Positions 43,768-50,530 of a stretch of 64,000 nucleotides of DNA are shown here, in pieces (the first letter of the stretch is position 1; each line of letters starts with the position of its first letter). This DNA is from Cloacibacterium sp046296655 (GTDB taxonomy: Bacteria; Bacteroidota; Bacteroidia; Flavobacteriales; Weeksellaceae). The notes below the pieces were generated by a model. That model was not told the DNA's origin and searched no databases. It worked only from the letters and a program-made list of their open reading frames with translations. A program made the translations under genes and the position numbers. The stretch lies in the NCBI GenBank assembly GCA_046296655.1, contig JBKBLE010000010.1, forward strand, positions 1 to 64,000, written 5' to 3'.

Positions 43768-44769
43768 ATGAAAGAGTTTTCTAAAGAAGTTTATTTGCAA
43801 TGGTATGCAGATATGACAATGTGGAGAAGGTTTGAAGACAAATGCCGTTCTCTTTATCTAAAACAAAAAATTAGAGGTTTTTTACACTTATACAATGGCC
43901 AAGAAGCTATTCCTGCAGGATTTGCACATGCGATGGATCTTACCAAAGATGCGATGATTACAGCATACAGATGTCACGTTCATCCTATGGCAATGGGAGT
44001 AGATCCTAAGAGAATTATGGCTGAATTGTGCGGTAAAGCAACAGGAACTTGTCAAGGACTAGGTGGTTCTATGCACATTTTCTCAAAAGAGCATAGATTC
44101 TACGGAGGTCACGGAATTGTAGGTGGTCAGATTCCATTAGGAGCTGGTATTGCATTTGCAGATAAGTATTTTGAAAGAGGTGGAGTTACCATTTGTTTTT
44201 TTGGTGATGGAGCTGTAAGACAAGGTGCTTTACACGAAACCTTTAACATGGCAATGAACTGGAAACTTCCAGTAGTTTTCGTAGTAGAAAATAACCAATA
44301 TGCTATGGGAACATCTGTTTCTAGAACTGCAAACCACGAAGATATCTACAAATTAGGTTTAGGTTACGAAATGCCTTGTATGCCGGTAGATGCTATGGAT
44401 CCAGAAAAAGTAGCAGAAGTAGCTTACGAAGCTGTAGAAAGAGCAAGAAGAGGAGATGGACCAACTTTCATAGAAGCTAGAACTTACAGATTCAGAGGTC
44501 ACTCTATGTCAGACGCTGAACCTTATAGAACTAAGGAAGAAGTAGCTCTTAAAAAAGAAGAAGACCCAATCGTTTTAGTTAAAAAAAGAATTTTAGAAAA
44601 CAAATGGGCTACTGAAGAAGAATTAGAAGCTATCGAAGAAAAATCTAAAATGTTTGTAGAAGAATGCGAAGCTTTTGCAGAAGAATCTCCGTATCCAAGT
44701 GCAGAAAAAGTTTATGAATATGTTTATTCTGAACCAAACTATCCATTCTTAGATAAATTAGAAAATTAA
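43768..44769 (+). CDS. pdhA: pyruvate dehydrogenase E1 component, alpha subunit
   Basis: A 333-residue ThDP-dependent subunit of the heterotetrameric E1 that decarboxylates pyruvate and acetylates E2. Seen: YNGQEAIPAGFAHAM, the thiamine diphosphate motif GDGAVRQGALHETFNMAMNW ending in VVENNQYAMG, and phosphorylation-loop-like YRFRGHSMSDAEPYRT. The beta subunit gene is not next to it; E2 follows after a 96-base gap filled by heptamer repeats. The separated pdhB is usual in flavobacteria. Confidence 0.95.
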   Translation: MKEFSKEVYLQWYADMTMWRRFEDKCRSLYLKQKIRGFLHLYNGQEAIPAGFAHAMDLTKDAMITAYRCHVHPMAMGVDPKRIMAELCGKATGTCQGLGGSMHIFSKEHRFYGGHGIVGGQIPLGAGIAFADKYFERGGVTICFFGDGAVRQGALHETFNMAMNWKLPVVFVVENNQYAMGTSVSRTANHEDIYKLGLGYEMPCMPVDAMDPEKVAEVAYEAVERARRGDGPTFIEARTYRFRGHSMSDAEPYRTKEEVALKKEEDPIVLVKKRILENKWATEEELEAIEEKSKMFVEECEAFAEESPYPSAEKVYEYVYSEPNYPFLDKLEN

Positions 44770-44780
44770 TTTTAAATTCA

Positions 44781-44852
44781 TTTGAAATTTGAAATTTGAG
44801 TTTGAAATTCTTTGAGTTTTAAATCTCGAATCTCGAATCTCGAACCTCAAAT
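44781..44852 (+). repeat. heptamer array between pdhA and pdhC
   Basis: TTTGAAA, TTTGAAA and related units, then three TCTCGAA units and CCTCAAA, ending 13 bases before the pdhC ATG; some 6- and 3-base interruptions occur in the first half. Confidence 0.8.
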
Positions 44853-44865
44853 CAATATAAAAATT

Positions 44866-46488
44866 ATGGCTGAAGTAATTACAATGCCCAGACTTTCTGA
44901 TACAATGACCGAGGGAAAAGTATCAAAATGGCATAAAAAAGTAGGTGATACAGTAAAAGAAGGCGATGTTTTAGCCGAAATCGAAACAGATAAAGCCGTT
45001 CAAGATTTTGAATCAGAATTTAACGGTACTCTTTTATACATTGGTATAGAAGAAGGAAGTAATTCTCCTGTAGATAGCGTTTTGGCAATTATAGGAAATG
45101 CCGGAGAAGATATTTCTGGTTTAGTTCCAGGAGGTAATTCTGCTCCTCAAACAGAAGAAAAGAAAGAAGAAGTTGCAGTTTCTGAACCAGAAGTTTCGGC
45201 TGTTTCAGCAGAGATTCCTGCAGGTGTAGAAGTAATTACTATGCCTAGACTTTCTGATACCATGACTGAAGGAAAAGTAGCTAAATGGCACAAAAATGTA
45301 GGTGATGATGTAAAAGAAGGTGATATTCTTGCAGAAATTGAGACAGATAAAGCGGTTCAAGATTTTGAATCAGAATTTAAAGGAACGCTTCTTTACCAAG
45401 GCGTTTCAGAAGGAAACGCAACGAATGTTGATGAAATTTTAGCTATTATTGGTCCTGCTGGAACAGATGTATCTGCAATTGTTGCAGGTGGCGGTAAACA
45501 GCAATCAGCAATCAGCAATCAGCAATCAGCAAACCAAGTTGTAACACCTGTTGAAACTCCAAAAGCAGAAAGCGGAGTGCAGAGTGCAGAAAGCGGAAGA
45601 ATTAATATCTCTCCTTTAGCTAAAAAAATGGCTTTAGAAAAAGGAATTGATATTTCAACTGTTAAAGGAAGTGGTGATAACGGAAGAATCGTTAAAAAAG
45701 ATATTGAAAATTATCAACCAAGTGCAGCTCCAGTTCAGCAAACTGCTGCAGTTTCTACAAGCGTAGCTTCTGCTCCTGCTGCTCAAGTGGCTATGAATTT
45801 CGTTGCTGGAGAAACTACAGAAACCGTAAACTCTCAAATAAGAAATGTAATTGCAAAAAGACTTTCTGAAAGTAAATTTACTGCACCTCACTACTATTTA
45901 ATGGTAGAAATCAATATGGACAAAGCTATCGAAGCTAGAAAAGAGCTGAATAGTTTACCAGATACTAAGGTTTCTTTCAATGATATGGTGATTAAAGCCA
46001 CTGCTTTAGCATTGAGAAAACACCCACAAGTAAATTCTTCTTGGGCAGGTGATAAAATTATTCACCACGGAAATATTAACATAGGTGTAGCAGTTGCAAT
46101 TCCAGATGGTTTAGTAGTTCCTGTTCTTAAAAATGCAGATTATATGAATTATAATCAAATTTCTGCATCTGTAAAAGACATGGCTTCTAGAGCTAAATCA
46201 AAAGGTCTTAAAGCGAATGAAATGGAAGGTTCTACTTTCTCTATCTCTAACCTTGGTATGTTTGGAATCGAAACCTTTACTTCGATTATTAACCAACCGA
46301 ATTCTTGTATCCTTTCAGTAGGTGCAATTATTGAAAAACCAGTGGTTAAAAACGGTCAAATTGTAGTAGGAAATACTATGAAACTTTCTCTAGCTTGTGA
46401 TCATAGAGTAGTAGATGGCGCTACAGGTGCACAATTCTTACAGACTCTTAAAACTTATTTAGAAAGTCCGTTGACTATGTTACTGTAA
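44866..46488 (+). CDS. pdhC: pyruvate dehydrogenase E2, dihydrolipoamide acetyltransferase
   Basis: A 540-residue E2 core subunit. Two lipoyl domains (about 1-80 and 125-205) each carry ETDKAVQDFES with the lipoyl lysine; the peripheral-subunit-binding domain (about 245-285) has ISPLAKKMALEKGIDISTVKGSG; the catalytic domain (about 310-540) ends with the active-site DHRVVDGATGAQFL. The start is the ATG at 44866 (AEVITMPRLSDTMTEGK); a TTG start at 44812 would translate the repeat array. Odd: the linker between lipoyl domain 2 and the binding domain is encoded by two heptamer arrays. Confidence 0.96.
   Translation: MAEVITMPRLSDTMTEGKVSKWHKKVGDTVKEGDVLAEIETDKAVQDFESEFNGTLLYIGIEEGSNSPVDSVLAIIGNAGEDISGLVPGGNSAPQTEEKKEEVAVSEPEVSAVSAEIPAGVEVITMPRLSDTMTEGKVAKWHKNVGDDVKEGDILAEIETDKAVQDFESEFKGTLLYQGVSEGNATNVDEILAIIGPAGTDVSAIVAGGGKQQSAISNQQSANQVVTPVETPKAESGVQSAESGRINISPLAKKMALEKGIDISTVKGSGDNGRIVKKDIENYQPSAAPVQQTAAVSTSVASAPAAQVAMNFVAGETTETVNSQIRNVIAKRLSESKFTAPHYYLMVEINMDKAIEARKELNSLPDTKVSFNDMVIKATALALRKHPQVNSSWAGDKIIHHGNINIGVAVAIPDGLVVPVLKNADYMNYNQISASVKDMASRAKSKGLKANEMEGSTFSISNLGMFGIETFTSIINQPNSCILSVGAIIEKPVVKNGQIVVGNTMKLSLACDHRVVDGATGAQFLQTLKTYLESPLTMLL
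45501..45534 (+). repeat. heptamer array in the pdhC linker, first module
   Basis: Four identical GCAATCA units followed by GCAAACC; identical in unit and copy number to the first module in hemN. Confidence 0.9.
45565..45599 (+). repeat. heptamer array in the pdhC linker, second module
   Basis: GCAGAAA, GCGGAGT, GCAGAGT, GCAGAAA, GCGGAAG; equivalent to the second module in hemN. Confidence 0.85.
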
Positions 46489-46510
46489 AATTTTACAATT
46501 TTATATATTA

Positions 46511-46546
46511 AAAATCCTTTCAATTTTTTGAAAGGATTTTTTTATT
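46511..46546 (+). terminator. terminator after pdhC
   Basis: 13-bp stem AAAATCCTTTCAA/TTGAAAGGATTTT with a 4-base T loop, then T-run. Confidence 0.9.
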
Positions 46547-46822
46547 TTGGCGTATCTTGTTGTAAAATCCATTGCAATTCCCAAGTTATTTTATAACTAG
46601 ACCGTGCTTTTCGCTGCAAATTAAGGAACGAAATTCGCCAATTCCTTTCAAAACATTAAAAATATTATTGGCAATTCCTCATTCATTTACGCTCGCTTCG
46701 CTCGCGCCATTTCATTGCGGGATTTACGATACAATCACTTACGCGAAAGTATTTTTTTATTAAATCTTTCATTTTTATTTCTCATTGAAATTATAAAAGC
46801 ATCCATATTTTAAAAATTTTAA
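46547..46822. other. intergenic region with GC-richer repeat-like core
   Basis: No supported gene in this part of the 387-base gap. Bases 46560-46750 contain three variants of CAATTCC (46572-46581, 46637-46645, 46670-46679) and the GC-rich self-complementary-looking CGCTCGCTTCGCTCGCG (46691-46707). A 63-codon plus-strand frame here lacks any gene-like feature. It resembles an interspersed repeat rather than coding sequence. Confidence 0.4.
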
Positions 46823-46857
46823 AAAATCTAAAATCTAAAATCTAAAATCTAAAATCA
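46823..46857 (+). repeat. AT-type heptamer array before lolD
   Basis: Four perfect AAAATCT units and one AAAATCA, just upstream of the promoter element. Confidence 0.9.
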
Positions 46858-46863
46858 ATTTAC

Positions 46864-46871
46864 TATTTTTG
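46864..46871 (+). promoter_or_regulatory. -7 promoter element of the lolD-like gene
   Basis: TATTTTTG, exact TAnnTTTG, 4 bases before the ATG; a leaderless mRNA is predicted. Confidence 0.6.
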
Positions 46872-46875
46872 AACT

Positions 46876-47541
46876 ATGATTAAAGCGAAAAATATTCACA
46901 AATCTTACGGTGATTTAGAAGTTCTAAAAGGAGTAGACTTAGAAATAAAAACAGGCGAAATTGTTTCCATTGTTGGGGAATCAGGAGCTGGTAAATCTAC
47001 TTTGTTGCACATTCTGGGAACCTTAGATTTGCCTTCTCATATAGATAAATACGGAACTGAATTAACAATTGGTGATCAATCATTCCTAAAAATGAATGAC
47101 AGGGAAATTTCTAAATTTAGAAATGAAAACATAGGATTCGTATTTCAGCATCACCAGTTATTGCCAGAATTTACAGCTTTAGAAAATGTACTGATTCCAA
47201 CGAGAATTTCTGGAAAAAACGAAAAAGAATCTATGGACAAAGCATTTCTTTTGTTCGAAGAATTACACATTGCACATAGAATTCAGCACAAACCAAAAGA
47301 ACTTTCTGGTGGTGAAGCGCAGCGTGTAGCTGTAGCCAGAGCTTTAATCAATTCTCCAAAAATTATTTTTGCAGACGAACCCACTGGGAATTTAGATTCA
47401 AAAAATGCAGATGCATTACATCAACTCTTTTTTGATTTAAGAGACAGATACAATCAAACTTTTGTGATTGTAACGCACAATAAAGAACTGGCGGAAAGTA
47501 CCGATAGAAAATTAGTCATGAAAGACGGACTTATTTTATAA
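46876..47541 (+). CDS. ABC transporter ATP-binding protein (LolD/MacB-like)
   Basis: A 221-residue ATPase subunit. Walker A GESGAGKST, Q-loop FQHHQLLPEFTALENV, signature LSGGEAQRVAVARAL, Walker B IIFADEPTGNLD and the switch His are all present. The LPEFTALENVLIP stretch matches the LolD/FtsE/MacB group, which drives lipoprotein release or mechanotransmission. No permease gene is adjacent, so the partner must lie elsewhere; LolD is the commonest label for this gene in relatives. Confidence 0.88.
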   Translation: MIKAKNIHKSYGDLEVLKGVDLEIKTGEIVSIVGESGAGKSTLLHILGTLDLPSHIDKYGTELTIGDQSFLKMNDREISKFRNENIGFVFQHHQLLPEFTALENVLIPTRISGKNEKESMDKAFLLFEELHIAHRIQHKPKELSGGEAQRVAVARALINSPKIIFADEPTGNLDSKNADALHQLFFDLRDRYNQTFVIVTHNKELAESTDRKLVMKDGLIL

Positions 47542-47542
47542 A

Positions 47543-47577
47543 AGAGCCAAGCAAAAAGTAAAAAGAGTCAAGTTTAT
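47543..47577 (+). repeat. degenerate heptamer array between lolD-like gene and radC
   Basis: AGAGCCA, AGCAAAA, AGTAAAA, AGAGTCA, AGTTTAT in phase, starting right after the stop codon. Confidence 0.55.
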
Positions 47578-47591
47578 CTATAGCTAAAAAA

Positions 47592-48269
47592 ATGTCGATA
47601 AAATTCCTTTCTGAAGATGATAGACCAAGAGAAAAATTTCTTTTGAAGGGTAAATCTGCGCTTTCAGATTCAGAATTACTGGCGATTATTTTAGGAAGTG
47701 GAAACACAGAAGAATCTGCGGTAGAACTCGCTCAGAAAATTTTGAAAAGTGTAGACAATAATTGGCAGAATCTGAGTTTACTTTCCATAAAAGATTTGAT
47801 GAAATTCAAAGGAATTGGCGAAGCAAAAGCCATTTCTATTGCTACAGCGCTAGAAATTGGCAGAAGAAAAGCTTCACAAGAAATTCCAGAAAAATTAGTC
47901 ATCAAAAGTTCGGAACAAGCTTATAAAATACTTTTGCCACATCTTTCCGACCTCAGAACTGAAGAGTTTTGGGTAATTTTCTTGAACCAGAAAAATCAAC
48001 TGATTAAAAAAACTCAAATTTCAAAAGGTGGAATTTCTGCAACTCATGTAGATGTGAGAGTGCTCTTTAAAGAAGCTTTAGAAAATTTTTCCACGAATAT
48101 TATCGTGGCGCATAATCATCCAACTGGTGTTCTAAAACCGAGCGAAGCAGATATAAGAATGACTAAAAATATTCAAAATGCTGGCGAAATTTTAGATATT
48201 AAATTGCTTGACCATATCATCATTGGCGAAAATTCATTTTACAGTTTCGCAGAAGCAGGTTTATTATGA
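47592..48269 (+). CDS. radC: RadC-family JAB/MPN domain protein
   Basis: A 225-residue protein. The N-terminal part carries a UPF0758 region and a helix-hairpin-helix-like LMKFKGIGEAKAISI; the C-terminal JAMM domain has HNHPTGVLKPSEAD (HxHx7S-x-x-D zinc ligands). The name comes from an early repair assignment that was later withdrawn in E. coli, so its function is unsettled. Its last codons overlap the next gene by 4 bases (ATGA), implying translational coupling. Confidence 0.9.
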   Translation: MSIKFLSEDDRPREKFLLKGKSALSDSELLAIILGSGNTEESAVELAQKILKSVDNNWQNLSLLSIKDLMKFKGIGEAKAISIATALEIGRRKASQEIPEKLVIKSSEQAYKILLPHLSDLRTEEFWVIFLNQKNQLIKKTQISKGGISATHVDVRVLFKEALENFSTNIIVAHNHPTGVLKPSEADIRMTKNIQNAGEILDIKLLDHIIIGENSFYSFAEAGLL

Positions 48270-49162
48270 TAAAGCGACTGAAATATGAAGAAATAGATTG
48301 GCAGAAATATCAAAATTGTTTAGAGCAGTCTGAACAACACATTTTCTTTGCCGATAAAAAATATTTAGATGCTTTAATTGGTAGAAAATGGGAAATTCTT
48401 GTTGATAATGATTACGAAGCAGTAATGCCTATTCCTTTAGCGAAAAAATGGGGATTTACTTTTGTGGTAATGCCTTTGCAAACTCAACAGTTAGGGATTT
48501 TTTCAGAAAAAGATACTCCAGAATTGAATGAATCGTTTTTAGCGTTTTTTCAACAACATTATAAGGTGTTTTACTATGCTTTTAATGCCAAAAATGAGTT
48601 TAAAACTCTTTTAAAAACTAGAAAAAACTATAAATTATTTGCTGAAGATTATGAAAGTATCAAAAAGAAATATTCTATTCACAGAAGAAGAAACGTAAGG
48701 ATTACAGATGTTTTGCAGGATAAAATAAAATTTTCAGAAGCCGAAAATCTGAATCATTCTGAATCATTTTTTACTGAAAATGTAATTGGTTTTCCAAATT
48801 TTTCTTTGAAAAAACGAGCTTTTGAAAATATGAAAAACTTTTTGAGCCAAAAACTTTTAAAAGTATATGAATTGTATTTTGATGGGGAATTAGCTTCACA
48901 AGCTTATCTAATAGAATCTGAAAAAGAAGATTTTTTGGTCAATTTTATTAATGATAAGAAGTTTTCTAAGTATAATCTATCGTCTATTATTCTTGACCAA
49001 ATTTTCAGAAAAAACATTGAGAAAAAAGATTTTAACTTTCATGGAAGTAATATTTCTGAAATTGCAGAGTTTTATAGGCGTTTTGGAGCGACAGAAGAAA
49101 ATTACGCTTTCGTAGAAAACTCTAAGATTCAGTTACTTAAATCGTATTTTATTAGACAATAA
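48266..49162 (+). CDS. hypothetical protein, possibly GNAT/FemAB-like fold
   Basis: A 298-residue soluble protein that I cannot assign firmly. Its pattern suggests an acyltransferase of the FemAB/GNAT type: an N-terminal domain with VDNDYEAVMPIPLAKKWGFTFVVMPLQTQQLGIF, then HRRRNVRI and a C-terminal block with YELYFDGELASQAYLIESEKEDFLV and FHGSNISEIAEFYRRFGA, which resembles the acyl-acceptor half. No catalytic residue is certain. The ATG overlaps the radC stop, so it is co-translated with radC, but that gives no clear function. Confidence 0.72.
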   Translation: MIKRLKYEEIDWQKYQNCLEQSEQHIFFADKKYLDALIGRKWEILVDNDYEAVMPIPLAKKWGFTFVVMPLQTQQLGIFSEKDTPELNESFLAFFQQHYKVFYYAFNAKNEFKTLLKTRKNYKLFAEDYESIKKKYSIHRRRNVRITDVLQDKIKFSEAENLNHSESFFTENVIGFPNFSLKKRAFENMKNFLSQKLLKVYELYFDGELASQAYLIESEKEDFLVNFINDKKFSKYNLSSIILDQIFRKNIEKKDFNFHGSNISEIAEFYRRFGATEENYAFVENSKIQLLKSYFIRQ

Positions 49163-49169
49163 TTATTCC

Positions 49170-49177
49170 TATCTTTG
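49170..49177 (+). promoter_or_regulatory. -7 promoter element of the 169-residue protein gene
   Basis: TATCTTTG, exact TAnnTTTG, 20 bases upstream of the ATG. Confidence 0.6.
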
Positions 49178-49197
49178 CAGCCTCAATTTTTCGTAAA

Positions 49198-49707
49198 ATG
49201 AATTTTGAAAACATGCTTCCTTATGCTTTTGCATTAATCATTGCGCTCCCAATAATTTTTTTATTGAGACAATTTGTTTTCACCTATATTAATCTGAAAA
49301 ACAAAGAGTTAAAGATTTTGGCGGTAAAAGCAAATGGAGATTTGAAAATGCAAGCCTACGAAAGAATGACGCTTTTTTTAGAAAGAATAAAACCATCGAA
49401 TTTAGTGAATAAGTTTGATAAAGACTTAGCGATTCATGAGTTTATTTATCTTTTAGAAAAGAATATTACAGAAGAATTTGAGTATAACAGTTCTCAGCAA
49501 TTGTATATTTCTAGAAATTCTTGGGAGAATGTTGTTGCATCTAAGAATAATGTGATTCAGTTGATGAGAAAAACTTACGAAAGTCTTAGTAATACTGCAA
49601 GTTTACAAGATTTCAAAACCATATTTTTAATGAATTATGTTAATAGCGAAGATTTTATAGCAAACACTATAGAAGATTTAAGAAAAGATGCCATTTTATT
49701 ATCTTAA
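49198..49707 (+). CDS. conserved membrane-anchored hypothetical protein
   Basis: 169 residues with one N-terminal membrane helix (about 8-32, AFALIIALPIIFLLRQFVFTYI) and a helical cytoplasmic part (LAVKANGDLKMQAYERMTLFLERI..). I do not recognise a function. It ends 27 bases before ppa, whose own promoter element overlaps its stop codon, so it is read separately or as the first gene of a ppa transcript. Confidence 0.75.
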   Translation: MNFENMLPYAFALIIALPIIFLLRQFVFTYINLKNKELKILAVKANGDLKMQAYERMTLFLERIKPSNLVNKFDKDLAIHEFIYLLEKNITEEFEYNSSQQLYISRNSWENVVASKNNVIQLMRKTYESLSNTASLQDFKTIFLMNYVNSEDFIANTIEDLRKDAILLS

Positions 49708-49712
49708 CTTTG
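49705..49712 (+). promoter_or_regulatory. -7 promoter element of ppa
   Basis: TAACTTTG, exact TAnnTTTG, overlapping the stop codon of the preceding gene and 22 bases upstream of the ATG. Confidence 0.6.
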
Positions 49713-49734
49713 TAAAATTAGAAACAAGTATATT

Positions 49735-50352
49735 ATGATTCCAAATTTTAAAGCACATCCATGGCATGGAATTTCTGCGGGAGATGATGCTCCAAATGTG
49801 GTAACTACTTTCATAGAAATAGTTCCAGCAGATACAATTAAGTATGAAGTAGACAAAAAAAGTGGATATTTAAAAGTAGACAGACCACAGAAATTTTCGA
49901 ATATTATTCCAGCATTGTACGGTTTTATTCCTAGAACGTATTGCCACGAAGAAGTTAAAAAATTAGCGATTAGAGAAGGAGCAGTAGATGTTACAGAAGG
50001 TGACCACGATCCATTGGATATTTTAGTGTTAAGTTCACACAATATTCACTCTGGAGGTTTGTTGATGGATGCGATTCCAGTTGGCGGTTTTAAAATGATT
50101 GACAAAGGTGAAGCAGATGATAAAATCGTAGCAGTAATGGTAGGAGATCAAGTGTATGGTCACATCAGAGATATTTCTGAATTGCCACAAGCTGAAGTTT
50201 TCAGACTAAAACATTACTTCTTAACTTATAAAAATCTTCCTTATGAAGAAGCAACTTGTAGAATAGAAGAAATATACGGAGCTGAACATGCTAAAGAAGT
50301 AATTGTAGCTTCACAAAAAGACTATTCTGACAAATTTGGGGGTATTATGTAA
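49735..50352 (+). CDS. ppa: soluble inorganic pyrophosphatase (family I)
   Basis: A 205-residue cytosolic enzyme that hydrolyses pyrophosphate and pulls biosynthetic reactions forward. Seen: HPWHGISAGDDAPNVVTTFIEIVP near the N-terminus, YGFIPRTYC, and the metal-binding EGDHDPLDILVL (DxDPxD). These match family I; the leading HPWHGI block and length mark the long variant found in Bacteroidetes. It is followed by a terminator and then the membrane pyrophosphatase gene. Confidence 0.93.
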   Translation: MIPNFKAHPWHGISAGDDAPNVVTTFIEIVPADTIKYEVDKKSGYLKVDRPQKFSNIIPALYGFIPRTYCHEEVKKLAIREGAVDVTEGDHDPLDILVLSSHNIHSGGLLMDAIPVGGFKMIDKGEADDKIVAVMVGDQVYGHIRDISELPQAEVFRLKHYFLTYKNLPYEEATCRIEEIYGAEHAKEVIVASQKDYSDKFGGIM

Positions 50353-50380
50353 AAACCGAAATTTGAGTAAATTTACAAAA

Positions 50381-50407
50381 TCTAGCGAATATTCGCTAGA
50401 TTTTTTT
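50381..50407 (+). terminator. terminator after ppa
   Basis: 20-base perfect palindrome TCTAGCGAATATTCGCTAGA followed by TTTTTTT. Confidence 0.92.
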
Positions 50408-50432
50408 GTTTTATTTTCAGTACTTTACGATA

Positions 50433-50467
50433 TAAATCATAACTTAAAAAATCTTAAATCTAAATTT
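50433..50467 (+). repeat. degenerate AT-type heptamer array upstream of hppA
   Basis: TAAATCA, TAACTTA, AAAAATC, TTAAATC, TAAATTT in phase. Confidence 0.5.
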
Positions 50468-50530
50468 GTTTTTTGTGTTATTGTTTTTACTATATTAGTC
50501 CCATCAATTGTAAACAAAAATTAATATTCT

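Noticed and set aside
44812..44865. TTG start for pdhC that adds 18 residues
   Set aside because: The added codons are the heptamer array; the conserved lipoyl domain starts at the ATG at 44866.
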